Shown here in pieces: positions 1 to 7,616 of a DNA stretch of 15,159 bases. Source of the DNA: Bombilactobacillus folatiphilus (lineage in GTDB: Bacteria; Bacillota; Bacilli; Lactobacillales; Lactobacillaceae); the NCBI RefSeq assembly GCF_023380265.1, contig NZ_CP093367.1:1-15159 (forward strand). The letters run 5' to 3'. How positions within the stretch are numbered: position 1 is the stretch's first letter; each line of letters opens with the position of its first letter. A program made the position numbers and the translations under genes. A model generated the notes under the pieces. It had not been told where the DNA came from, did no database searches, and worked only from the letters and a program-made list of their open reading frames with translations.

Positions 1-330
1 TTTAAAGAGGCCTTAATCAATGGCATTGATAAACAATGGGAAAATAATTTTTTGAATGGTGACATCATCATCTTGTCCCGTCAGGATCATCAGTTTAGGG
101 ACACTATTAATCGTTACAATGACCAAATCATTGAACTGATTATGGATATTTTGATGATCACTAACCCTTTAATAAAAGAAAAACCTAAAGTCAAAGCAAT
201 GCTGGTCATGAATCTAATTGAAAATTCGGGCCCCGCATTCTTTAAATTTGACTCTGCTGCACAACAAGAAGCTTATATTGATGAGTTAGTTATGACGATC
301 TACAAGATTTGCTTTGGGAAAGAGTCATAA
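1..330 (+). CDS. TetR/AcrR-type regulator, C-terminal part (5' truncated by window)
   Basis: The frame is open from base 1 and ends at TAA 328-330, giving 109 residues with no start in view. A TTG at 52 also opens the frame, but the 17 upstream codons read as normal protein (FKEALINGID...), so the gene enters from outside the window. The visible part is all-helical with a mixed hydrophobic face and ends in IYKICFGKES, as expected of the ligand-binding and dimerisation domain of a TetR-family repressor. The DNA-binding helix-turn-helix would lie upstream, so the family call rests on fold-like character and position. It lies directly upstream, same strand, of a DHA2 drug exporter, the usual place for its repressor. 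It is not obviously related to the two TetR paralogues further right. Another helical regulator is possible. Confidence 0.6.
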   Translation, partial: FKEALINGIDKQWENNFLNGDIIILSRQDHQFRDTINRYNDQIIELIMDILMITNPLIKEKPKVKAMLVMNLIENSGPAFFKFDSAAQQEAYIDELVMTIYKICFGKES

Positions 331-532
331 GCATGACCAATATGTTAGAAGGTAAAACTTAAGTAAACCGTATCAAACAGGAAAATGCGCTCTAACTGAA
401 AGTATTGGTAACAGTGAGCTTATATATTGGAGTATTTTTATCATTGCTTGGTGTGCTCGGAAAAAGAGAGTTAATTAGAAAAATTAATATTAAAAATCAT
501 TTTAAAAAATTATGGATTGAAGGAAAGTTGAG

Positions 533-2329
533 ATGTCCAATACCAAAAAATTAATTAGTTTTGTTGGTTTAACAATTGCAATGTTCATGGGAACGTTGGA
601 TAGTACAATTATTAATATTGCTTTGCCTAGTATTATGGATCAATTTCATGCCAGTCTGAATGATACGAGTTGGGTGACCACCATTTATACTTTAGCGTTG
701 GCTGTGTTTATGATCACAGGTTCTAAATTAGCGGATCGTTACGGTCGCAAAAAGTTAATGCTCATTGGCTTGGTGCTCTTTGGTGGCTTTTCAGCGGCTT
801 GTATGTTTGCACCCTCATTATTGGCTTTAATTGTTTTTAGATTTTTCCAAGGCATTGGCGGGGCGATTATCACACCAATTGTGTTGCCTATGGGGATTGA
901 AATTTTTGGGAAAGAAAATACGTCTAAAATTTCGAGTGTCGTTGGTGCCATTACAGCGTTGGCGGCTGCTGGTGGACCACCGATTGGTGGCGTTATTTTA
1001 CAATATGGTTCCTGGCGCGGTGTGTTTGGGATTAATTTACCATTATCCATTCTTGCCCTATTAATTGTGGTCTTTTTCATTCAAGAATCATATGACAACA
1101 CACTATCTGGCAAAATTGATTGGTTTGGTATGCTGGCACTGTCTGTTTCACTAGGCGGAATTGTCTTCGGCTTGCTGGAAGGTCGACAATTAGGTTGGCA
1201 TTCAGTGATTATTGTGACTAGTTTAGTAATTGGCGTTTTAGCGCTATTGGTCTTTTACCTAATTGAAAAACGCGTTGCGGAACCGTTAATTGAACTAGAT
1301 CTAATCAAGGAAAAGACTTTTACAGCATCCAGCTTAGTTTATTTTGTGACAGGCTTTTCATTAGTCTGCCCTATGTTAATTATTAATTATTTTTTACAAG
1401 ATTTACTCAATTACAGCGCACTGCATGCCGCGTTGATTATTATTCCGGTATCGTTGACGGTGGTTGTAGCGATGCCTTTGGGAACGAAAATTTTTGATGC
1501 AATGGGTGCCAAATGGGTCACAGGAATCGGACTATTATTGATTGCGGGTAGTTTAGGCTTGCTATCATTAATCAAAATGAATACCCCAACCATTATTATT
1601 GTTGTTTTTCTGATTATTAATGGTTTTGGCTTTGGTTTTTCATCGGTTTCACTTGTTGCTTCGGTCCAATATTTGCCTAAAGAAAAAACGGGGATTGGTT
1701 CGGGAATCGTTAATTCGATGCGTCAAATTGGTACGTGTCTAGGCATGGCGTTATTGGTGACAGTTTTAAACAACAATGTTTTAAATGCGAAAAATGAAAT
1801 TAGAAGTGATGCAGTTCAAACGATTCAAACCCATCGTTTGGCGCCACAGGTTCAGAATGTGGCAGAAAAAGAAGTTAAACGTCTTTTTAAAACGAATTCC
1901 AAGGGTAAAAATATTAAAACGAAAACTTCTGGTTTACAGAAAAAAATCAAACGGGTAGCTCAGCAAACTAATAATTTACCTGAACCTGCTAAAAAGAGTT
2001 CTTTAGGAATCATTTATCAAAAACAAAAAATGATGACTGATGGCACCAGAACGCTCAATACTGGTCTCACTAAATTGGTGAAAGATAGCAATAATCCTTT
2101 GTTGACGGCGACTGGTGGTTTAGTGAAGGGACAACAGAAGATGTTGACCGGTATTAAGTTGTTGGCACAAAAGAACGAAATCAGAACCACGTTAAGGGAC
2201 ATTAAGAAACAAAAAAATAAAAAACTAACGGCTGCATTTAGTAAAACTTATTTACTTGCCGCGATCATTGTCTTGCTGTGTTCGCCAATTGCGTTGTTAA
2301 CGGATTATCAAAAGAAAAAAGTAGCTTAA
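533..2329 (+). CDS. DHA2-family (EmrB/QacA) 14-TM drug:H+ antiporter
   Basis: This is a 598-residue Major Facilitator Superfamily exporter of the DHA2 drug:proton antiporter group, acting in the cytoplasmic membrane. TM1 carries the family motif with a membrane-embedded Asp (LDSTIINIALPSI, about residues 22-34). Motif A (GSKLADRYGRKK, about 63-74) lies between TM2 and TM3, and the antiporter motif C (GGPPIGG, about 147-153) is in TM5. Twelve further hydrophobic segments run to about residue 415. A basic, Lys/Gln-rich stretch of about 150 residues (about 416-568) follows, then a last helix (LLAAIIVLLCSPIALL) and a Lys-rich tail. Such an insert before the final helix is common in Gram-positive DHA2 pumps. 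The ATG at 533 has AAGGAAAG 8 nt upstream. A TetR-type gene ends 202 bp upstream and probably controls it. Substrate cannot be told from sequence. Confidence 0.93.
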   Translation: MSNTKKLISFVGLTIAMFMGTLDSTIINIALPSIMDQFHASLNDTSWVTTIYTLALAVFMITGSKLADRYGRKKLMLIGLVLFGGFSAACMFAPSLLALIVFRFFQGIGGAIITPIVLPMGIEIFGKENTSKISSVVGAITALAAAGGPPIGGVILQYGSWRGVFGINLPLSILALLIVVFFIQESYDNTLSGKIDWFGMLALSVSLGGIVFGLLEGRQLGWHSVIIVTSLVIGVLALLVFYLIEKRVAEPLIELDLIKEKTFTASSLVYFVTGFSLVCPMLIINYFLQDLLNYSALHAALIIIPVSLTVVVAMPLGTKIFDAMGAKWVTGIGLLLIAGSLGLLSLIKMNTPTIIIVVFLIINGFGFGFSSVSLVASVQYLPKEKTGIGSGIVNSMRQIGTCLGMALLVTVLNNNVLNAKNEIRSDAVQTIQTHRLAPQVQNVAEKEVKRLFKTNSKGKNIKTKTSGLQKKIKRVAQQTNNLPEPAKKSSLGIIYQKQKMMTDGTRTLNTGLTKLVKDSNNPLLTATGGLVKGQQKMLTGIKLLAQKNEIRTTLRDIKKQKNKKLTAAFSKTYLLAAIIVLLCSPIALLTDYQKKKVA

Positions 2330-2352
2330 GTATTTAAATTAACACTTCCCAG

Positions 2353-2380
2353 AGAGCTGATGAAAATCGGCTCTTTTTTT
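2353..2380 (+). terminator. Rho-independent terminator of the DHA2 gene
   Basis: A 9-bp stem (AGAGCTGAT / ATCGGCTCT, one G-U pair) with a 4-nt loop is followed directly by seven T residues. It starts 24 bp after the stop codon of the transporter gene and isolates it from the surface-protein gene downstream. Confidence 0.9.
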
Positions 2381-2634
2381 GGTTACAATTGTTCCACATC
2401 ATACTTATACGGAGATTGTTATTGCTTATATATAATCTGGAAATTAATTAAATTGAAGATAAATTATTAAGTTAATTGCAAACTTTCAGCTGAGGGTTTA
2501 AGATGAAGATGATTTCGCAAACATATTATTAGCTAAAAGGATAATTAATATGTTAAAATGATAAGTTTTGTTTATTGAAAATCTGTAATCGTGATGGCGT
2601 CTTTGGTTAACATTAGTGAGAGGACAAGAGCCTG
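2381..2634 (+). promoter_or_regulatory. Upstream region of the WxL repeat protein with extended -10 promoter
   Basis: This AT-rich spacer contains no ORF of note. The best promoter is an extended -10 element, TG-T-TAAAAT, with the TG at 2551-2552 and the hexamer at 2554-2559. The matching -35 region (2531-2536, AGCTAA) is poor, as is common with extended -10 promoters. A second TATAAT at 2431-2436 lacks a spaced -35. The ribosome binding site GAGAGGA (2618-2624) lies 10 nt before the ATG at 2635. No operator-like repeat stands out. Confidence 0.45.
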
Positions 2635-5600
2635 ATGTTTAAAAAAGTTGTGAAAGTCGTTTTACTTTTAATTTTTGTCGGTAGCGTTTTCTTATTTAAA
2701 AGATTCATTTTATCCCAAGCTGCTAATGTTCAACCAACTGTCATGATTAATACCAAAAATAAAGATGTGGTTAATTTTTTACAAAAATTACAACAATTAT
2801 CTGAGAATACAATCCAAGATCAGGAAGCAACAGATCAGCCTGACCAGCACCAATTGATTAGTACGAAAGTGTCTGCCGACATTCCAGCTACGGGTGTGAG
2901 CGGAACTGATGGAACTTGTGCATGGACTTTAGATGCAGCTGGTAATTTAACGATTAATAGCGGCACTTTAAATCAGAGTAATGATAGAGGTATTGGTTGG
3001 GACAGTGATCATTCTGGCTTTTATGCTTATAGAACGAATATTAAACAAATTGATTTTGCGGGTCCAGTCACTGCACCAGTTAATAGTCAATATTTGTTTC
3101 AGGAAATGTCAAACCTTGTATCATTTACCAATCTGTCTAATTTCATAACAAATCAGACTGTTGATACGTCTTATATGTTTTATGACTGTCGGGGGCTAAT
3201 CAAATTGGATGTAAGTAATTTTGATACTAGTAATGTAACTAATATGTCTGGTATGTTTAGTAGTTGCAACAACGTAACTCATTTGGATGTAAGTAATTTT
3301 GATACTAGTAATGTAACTAATATGTCTGGTATGTTTAGTAGTTGCAACAACGTAACTCATTTGGATGTAAGTGGTTTTGATACCAGTAAAGTTACGAATA
3401 TGTCTAATATGTTTAGTAATTGCCGCAATACTGATCTGGATGTAAGTAATTTTGATACTAGTAATGTAACTAGTATGTCTGGTATGTTTAGTAGTTGCAA
3501 CAACGTAACTCATTTGGATGTAAGTGGTTTTGATACTAGTAATGTAACTAGTATGTCTGGTATGTTTAGTAGTTGCAACAACGTAACTCATTTGGATGTA
3601 AGTAATTTTGATACTAGTAATGTAACTAATATGTCTGGTATGTTTAGTAGTTGCAACAACGTAACTCATTTGGATGTAAGTGGTTTTGATACCAGTAAAG
3701 TTACGAATATGTCTAATATGTTTGATGGTTGCCGCAATACTGATCTGGATGTAAATGGTTTTGATACTAGTAATGTAACTAATATGTCTGGTATGTTTAG
3801 TAGTTGCAACAACGTAACTCATTTGGATGTAAGTGGTTTTGATACCAGTAAAGTGACTAATATGTCTTATATGTTTAGTATTTGTAGTCACTTAACTAGT
3901 TTAGATTTGAGTAATTTTGATACTAGTAAAGTGACTAATATGTCTTATATGTTTCAGGATTGTAGCAAATTGCCCAAGTTAGACGTCGGCAATTTTGATA
4001 CTGGTAAAGTGAACTATATGTCTGGTATGTTTTCTATGTGTTATGGTTTAACTAAATTGGATTTGAATAATTTTGATACTAGTAAAGTGACTAATATGTC
4101 TAGTATGTTTACAGCTTGCAGTGGTTTAACTAAATTGGATTTGAGTAATTTTGATACCAGTAAAGTTACGAATATGTCTGATATGTTTGATAGTTGCACT
4201 AGATTAACTAAATTGGATTTGAATAATTTCGATACTAGTAAAGTGACTAATATGTCTGATATGTTTGATTTTTGTCCTAGTCTTTGGGGGATTCAATTTG
4301 GTTCGCAATTTATAATTCCATCCAATGTATCACCTTCTTTAGCTATGCCTACAATAGGTAATACTTTTATTGATAATGACAAAACCTATCTTGTCACTGC
4401 TGCTGCATGGCAAGATGTCGGCAATGGCAGTGACCATAAGCCTACGGGTCCTGTCTATGATAATAATCAATCACTTGTATCATCTTTAAGTTCGCCACAC
4501 GCACCGTTTACTTATGTTTGGCAAAATGAGTTGCAGGATGTGAAGCCAACATTATCCAATGTATCGGTTACAGATGCAAGTACGAATCAAACTGGGACAA
4601 CAACTTCCGCATTAACTTATTGTTATGATTCAGCGGTTGCTGAGTTGCCTAGTTTAACTGTGAGACTCGGGATTACCGATACCGATAGCACCAAATTTGA
4701 TGTTTACTATGGTATTGATCCTGTAACCGCTATTACGGATGCTAAAGATATCGTGAATAATGCCAATTTTCATAAGCTTCCTGCGTCTGATTTGAACCCT
4801 GGTAGTTATTCGATCACCGATCAAACTGATTTATGCCAAGTAGCTCAACCTAAGTCTGGTGGCCATCGGTTAGTCTTTTATGCTGTGACCAAAGATGCCC
4901 AAGGCGAAGCTGTTAGCCCGGGGAAGATTTCACAGCCGATGACGATTACGACCAAAGAGAATCTTTACGCTAGATTGCATTATAAGAATTCAAACGGTGT
5001 TGTCATTAAAAGTGCTCAACCTGTTATTTTCGGAACTGCGGGTGATGTTATCAAAACTGACGGTTCTGACGATTTAATCCCTCCTTTTATTAGTCATAGG
5101 AACACTCGTTATCAACTCAGCACTGCTAATTCATTCCCTAAAATTGATGCTACGACCTCAGCTGGCATTTCTAAAAATAATCCTAAAGATTTAGATGTCC
5201 TTTATGACGTTGAGGGTGCGGTCACAGTTAATGCGCCGAGTCTTGATTTTGGTAAGGGGGTGCCTTTGGTTAAAAAGCAATATCACTTGCAGAAAGATTC
5301 CGCCGAAAAGTTAATTGTGACAGATACCACGGGAGCTCCTTGTTGGCAGCTATCGTTAGCGATCACACCTTTTTCAAGTGATAAGCAAAATCAAAGTATT
5401 GATGGAATTATGAATTATCAGCCTGTGGGCTTAATTGGCGCCAGTCCGATTCTGATTAGTCAATTTAATGAAACGGATGCTAATAATGTACAGACGGGTT
5501 CTGAATGTATTACCAATATTTCGAATGGTTGGTGGCAAGATAGTCAGCAAACGAGTGGTCCGATGCTAGATATTTCGAATCAATCTGCCGAGATTATACC

Positions 5601-5652
5601 TGGTAACTATCAAGCTACGGCGACTTGGTCGGTGGTCGATTCATTAAATTGA
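2635..5652 (+). CDS. Secreted cell-wall protein: DUF285/BspA-like 26-residue repeats plus C-terminal WxL domain
   Basis: This is a 1005-residue surface protein. Residues 1-30 form a signal peptide (basic MFKK, hydrophobic LLLIFVGSVFLF, likely cleavage after SQAA). An N-terminal domain (about 80-190) is followed by one degenerate and 14 clear 26-residue repeats (191-552) of the type LDVSNFDTSNVTNMSGMF, the bacterial surface 26-residue repeat related to DUF285 and BspA leucine-rich repeats. A linker with beta-sandwich-like segments (about 553-860) leads to a WxL domain. LDFG marks its start, the first WxL motif is C903-W904-Q905-L906 after DTTGAP, and the second Trp (W998-S-V) departs from W-x-L. 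WxL domains hold proteins non-covalently on peptidoglycan, and no LPXTG motif is present. The usual WxL-cluster partners (DUF916 protein, small WxL protein) are absent here. A role in adhesion is inferred from the family. Confidence 0.92.
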   Translation: MFKKVVKVVLLLIFVGSVFLFKRFILSQAANVQPTVMINTKNKDVVNFLQKLQQLSENTIQDQEATDQPDQHQLISTKVSADIPATGVSGTDGTCAWTLDAAGNLTINSGTLNQSNDRGIGWDSDHSGFYAYRTNIKQIDFAGPVTAPVNSQYLFQEMSNLVSFTNLSNFITNQTVDTSYMFYDCRGLIKLDVSNFDTSNVTNMSGMFSSCNNVTHLDVSNFDTSNVTNMSGMFSSCNNVTHLDVSGFDTSKVTNMSNMFSNCRNTDLDVSNFDTSNVTSMSGMFSSCNNVTHLDVSGFDTSNVTSMSGMFSSCNNVTHLDVSNFDTSNVTNMSGMFSSCNNVTHLDVSGFDTSKVTNMSNMFDGCRNTDLDVNGFDTSNVTNMSGMFSSCNNVTHLDVSGFDTSKVTNMSYMFSICSHLTSLDLSNFDTSKVTNMSYMFQDCSKLPKLDVGNFDTGKVNYMSGMFSMCYGLTKLDLNNFDTSKVTNMSSMFTACSGLTKLDLSNFDTSKVTNMSDMFDSCTRLTKLDLNNFDTSKVTNMSDMFDFCPSLWGIQFGSQFIIPSNVSPSLAMPTIGNTFIDNDKTYLVTAAAWQDVGNGSDHKPTGPVYDNNQSLVSSLSSPHAPFTYVWQNELQDVKPTLSNVSVTDASTNQTGTTTSALTYCYDSAVAELPSLTVRLGITDTDSTKFDVYYGIDPVTAITDAKDIVNNANFHKLPASDLNPGSYSITDQTDLCQVAQPKSGGHRLVFYAVTKDAQGEAVSPGKISQPMTITTKENLYARLHYKNSNGVVIKSAQPVIFGTAGDVIKTDGSDDLIPPFISHRNTRYQLSTANSFPKIDATTSAGISKNNPKDLDVLYDVEGAVTVNAPSLDFGKGVPLVKKQYHLQKDSAEKLIVTDTTGAPCWQLSLAITPFSSDKQNQSIDGIMNYQPVGLIGASPILISQFNETDANNVQTGSECITNISNGWWQDSQQTSGPMLDISNQSAEIIPGNYQATATWSVVDSLN
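3205..4290 (+). repeat. Tandem 78-bp coding repeats (14 units) in the surface protein
   Basis: There are fourteen in-frame units of 78 bp (26 residues). Units 3 and 7 are 75 bp because one codon is missing after CRNTD. Units 1, 2, 4-6 and 8 are almost identical at DNA level, while units 9-14 share the protein pattern but differ at many bases. Units 2-3-4 and 6-7-8 share the same order of variants, which indicates duplication of a block of several units. A long open frame on the opposite strand here is a by-product of the repeat. Confidence 0.95.
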
Positions 5653-5711
5653 TGGAAGCATCACGCATTATCATCGTGTTGTTCGGATTAATTATAGAAT
5701 CTGTGGAAATC

Positions 5712-5761
5712 ATAAGCCTTTTGAGCAGGCTAAATCTGGTCTGCTTAAAAGGCTTATTTAG
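5712..5761 (+). terminator. Long stem-loop after the surface-protein gene
   Basis: A 17-bp stem (5712-5728 with 5741-5757, one G-U pair) with a 12-nt loop lies 60 bp after the stop. The T tract after it is weak (TTATTTA), but the stem is long enough to act as a transcription terminator or a 3' stabiliser. The remaining 5762-5839 is AT-rich without recognisable features. Confidence 0.65.
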
Positions 5762-5915
5762 TACGGCTTTTTAGTTAATAAAATTATTTTTTAATTTATT
5801 TTAACACTAACTTTAATAAACGAATGATTTAATTCTTTTAAAAGGAGAATACGATTTTAATGATCTGGATAGATATTTTTATGAAATAAACCAAATAGAT
5901 AGATTCGAAAATGAA

Positions 5916-6104
5916 ATGCCAGTTTATATAAATGATAAACGTAGGGATTTGTTAGAAAAGATAGCTCTAAGTAATACAACAGATTTAGAATTTGTGCGCC
6001 CTATCAAAGCTGATTTAGGAGTAATCCTTTCTAAGGAAGCGCTATTATATGAAACAAATCAGTTGCTTGCTAACAAGTGGACTACTGATCCAGAAACCGT
6101 ATGA
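5916..6104 (+). CDS. Piece 1 of the frame-disrupted gene, 62 aa
   Basis: The open frame begins at an internal ATG without a ribosome binding site and ends at TGA 6102-6104. Its reading extends upstream to at least 5862 as plausible coding sequence. The last four bases overlap the next piece as ATGA. It is charged, helical in character and not recognised. It probably represents the N-terminal segment of the composite protein rather than a free gene. Confidence 0.4.
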   Translation: MPVYINDKRRDLLEKIALSNTTDLEFVRPIKADLGVILSKEALLYETNQLLANKWTTDPETV

Positions 6105-6373
6105 ACCAAGATTTGGCTGAGAAAGCTGATCTGTTAGTTATCGGTTTGTTCCAAGATTTTACTGAGAATAAAATTTTAGAGCTGCTTAATTTTGCTGACC
6201 AGAAAGATATAAATATTTACTTTTTGTTAGGTCGAGATATGTCGTCTTTGTCTTGGCTAGTAGCCAAACAGTTTTTGAGAAAGAAAAATGTTCAGCAATT
6301 GCCTAATGGATTGTTTTCACATAAAAAAATGAATTCTTATCAGGATCAAACATCTTGGCAGATTTTACACTAA
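6101..6373 (+). CDS. Piece 2 of the frame-disrupted gene, 90 aa
   Basis: The piece starts at ATG within the ATGA overlap and has no ribosome binding site, so at best it is translationally coupled. Residues 10-17 (DLLVIGLF) and 37-44 (INIYFLLG) look like buried beta-strands of an alpha/beta fold. The frame of piece 3 is open upstream to 6325, overlapping a run of seven A residues at 6323-6329, a likely site for a lost base. Not recognised as a separate protein. Confidence 0.4.
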   Translation: MNQDLAEKADLLVIGLFQDFTENKILELLNFADQKDINIYFLLGRDMSSLSWLVAKQFLRKKNVQQLPNGLFSHKKMNSYQDQTSWQILH

Positions 6374-7005
6374 GCGGCTTAAATGCAGCGCTACCATATA
6401 ATGGTCCTTTTGCTCCTTCAGTTGGTCATGCAGGACAATCCTTTTTTAAAGATGCCAGTAAAGCCATCAAAACCTCAGAGATTCAATGTCAAACCTTTTT
6501 CTTTTTATCCTGCAATAATTTAATTTTTAATGATACGAAATTATATGGACCAAGATACAATTTAGTACTCAATGCTATTGATGGTTATGCTTCGACCATA
6601 GTTGCCGCGATAGGTGTTCAATCAGCAGATAATCCGGAATTAGATTTAGTCATGAAGCACGCGGGAAATAAAAATATATCACGGATGTTAAATAAAAAAT
6701 TGTCCGATGTGCAACCTTTTGTATCTATTATTCATGTGGGACTACCTGAAAATAGTGAAGTTGATGGAACAACATCCGCAGCTGTTAGGTTAACTCCAAC
6801 CACAAAAATTATTTTATCTAGATTGTCGTCATATATTTCTTCCATGATGCTAGGACAAGAGCATTTAATTTATAAATTAGCAAAAAACATTTTGTTTGAC
6901 TTTATGCAACGTACTCGGCGTGGAACTTTTGGTGTTTCTGATGCTGAAGCTAAAGATTTTGAATTGTCGTTGATCAATCGTGTGAACCCTTTTTCTAAAA
7001 AATAG
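6355..7005 (+). CDS. Piece 3 of the frame-disrupted gene, 216 aa, His/Cys-containing domain
   Basis: This is the largest piece. It opens with a TTG at 6355 with at best a weak AGGA upstream, so the frame may simply continue from piece 2. It is alpha/beta in character, with two candidate active-site residues: the His of SVGHAGQ (about residue 25) and the Cys of FFFLSCNN (about residue 53). A glycine-rich hydrophobic segment, DGYASTIVAAIGV, follows. This is reminiscent of CHAT/caspase-like folds, without a firm match. The C-terminus is helical and basic (RVNPFSKK). It is followed after 8 bp by the zinc-ribbon gene, suggesting one transcript. Confidence 0.5.
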   Translation: MADFTLSGLNAALPYNGPFAPSVGHAGQSFFKDASKAIKTSEIQCQTFFFLSCNNLIFNDTKLYGPRYNLVLNAIDGYASTIVAAIGVQSADNPELDLVMKHAGNKNISRMLNKKLSDVQPFVSIIHVGLPENSEVDGTTSAAVRLTPTTKIILSRLSSYISSMMLGQEHLIYKLAKNILFDFMQRTRRGTFGVSDAEAKDFELSLINRVNPFSKK

Positions 7006-7013
7006 CTGAATTA

Positions 7014-7205
7014 ATGATGAATAATTCAGTAGATTCACTGCAAGAATTCGATAGTTATAATGTTTATCGTTCGGTTCTAGATAAGATGAGTATTCAAAAA
7101 ATGCGCTGTGAATGTGGGAATGTAGCAACTTTTTGTCAGTATTTGCCAGAAGTTAATGGGATATTTCCGGTTGCTATCGTTGTGGTGATAAGACAACAGG
7201 AATGA
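7014..7205 (+). CDS. Zinc-ribbon gene, 5' piece, 63 aa
   Basis: N-terminal piece with tandem ATG codons at 7014 and 7017 and the first two cysteines (CEC) of a probable zinc ribbon. Its last 14 codons are probably out of frame. Confidence 0.4.
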   Translation: MMNNSVDSLQEFDSYNVYRSVLDKMSIQKMRCECGNVATFCQYLPEVNGIFPVAIVVVIRQQE

Positions 7206-7543
7206 AAAACATGTCTAATTTAAAATTTAGTTGTGATTCCTATAACAATGATGACTTAACGATCCATTATAGGATTGAAATTACCCCCAGTGAGAAGGGT
7301 GATATTTATTATGGGATACAACTGCCTAGTTATGTAGAACAATATTCTACAACACAGTTTAAAGTGACTCGAATCAAAATGAAAACACCGCAGACTAAAA
7401 TTATTACTGGAGAGATTGCCTTTTCTGAGCAAACCCAGTTACAAAGTTATTATATGAAACTAATCATCGTTCAAAATGGAGGAATCCAAATCAGTAGAAG
7501 CTTTTTTAATTTGATTGAACCAAACAAAGCTAAACTAATTTGA
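7202..7543 (+). CDS. Zinc-ribbon gene, 3' piece, 113 aa beta-rich domain
   Basis: The piece begins at an ATG in an ATGA overlap, without a ribosome binding site. It is rich in alternating hydrophobic residues (LTIHYRIEI, YYMKLIIV), suggesting a beta-sandwich. Upstream codons in the same frame carry the second cysteine pair. Confidence 0.45.
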   Translation: MKNMSNLKFSCDSYNNDDLTIHYRIEITPSEKGDIYYGIQLPSYVEQYSTTQFKVTRIKMKTPQTKIITGEIAFSEQTQLQSYYMKLIIVQNGGIQISRSFFNLIEPNKAKLI

Positions 7544-7616
7544 TGTACAATTTATTTTGGACGTTATGGGTAATGAATAATATTGTTAATATTTGTGTTG
7601 GGAGTGGTGATACATT

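Larger units (their letters stand above)
5860..7005 (+). pseudogene. Frame-disrupted gene, unknown large protein (possible caspase-fold hydrolase)
   Basis: Three consecutive open frames (5916-6104, 6101-6373, 6355-7005) read as one protein interrupted by -1 frame changes. The only good ribosome binding site is AAAGGAGA at 5841-5848, followed by ATG 5860. That ATG runs nine codons, whereas the frame of the first piece is open and protein-like from before 5860 (DLDRYFYEINQIDRF...) but has no start codon. None of the internal starts has a ribosome binding site. Joining the frames near 5862, 6089-6104 and 6325-6373 gives about 380 residues. The C-terminal part has a strand ending in Cys (FFFLSCNN), 28 residues after an HAG, followed by DGYASTIVAAIGV. 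This order is loosely like the His...Cys arrangement of CHAT/caspase-type peptidases. That family assignment is tentative. Either the gene is broken or the sequence has base-calling deletions. Confidence 0.5.
7014..7543 (+). pseudogene. Zinc-ribbon protein split by a -1 frame change
   Basis: Frames 7014-7205 and 7202-7543 appear to be one gene. The first piece has a CxC pair (MRCECG) and then loses sense (FPVAIVVVIRQQE). The second frame, open upstream from 7157, reads DISGCYRCGDKTTGMKN, supplying the missing CxxC pair. Adding one G to the GGG at 7158-7160 fuses them into about 176 residues: a helical N-terminus, a four-cysteine zinc ribbon (CxC...CxxC), then a beta-rich domain (about residues 65-176). 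Neither piece has a convincing ribosome binding site, and translation is probably coupled to the gene 8 bp upstream. The family is not recognised. The frame change may be a real mutation or a homopolymer error. Confidence 0.55.

Noticed and set aside
396..552. Open frame with a hydrophobic stretch (YIGVFLSLLGVLGKRELIRK) between the TetR fragment and the DHA2 gene
   Set aside because: It has no start signal and overlaps the start of the DHA2 gene. It could be a remnant of a small membrane gene but cannot be supported.
739..1080. Minus-strand frame of 113 codons inside the DHA2 gene
   Set aside because: Shadow of the transporter gene, with proline-rich composition and no start signals.
3196..3891. 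Long minus-strand open frame (231 codons) opposite the repeat array
   Set aside because: It only mirrors the 78-bp repeat of the real gene, has no ribosome binding site and gives low-complexity TTYIQMSYVVATTK repeats.
6323..6329. Programmed -1 frameshift at the A7 run
   Set aside because: The in-register heptamer is T-AAA-AAA, not a classic slippery site, and no downstream stem-loop was evident. Together with the other frame changes, base loss is the simpler explanation.
6877..7128. Minus-strand 83-codon frame across the 7005/7014 junction
   Set aside because: Overlaps two better-supported plus-strand genes and has no ribosome binding site.
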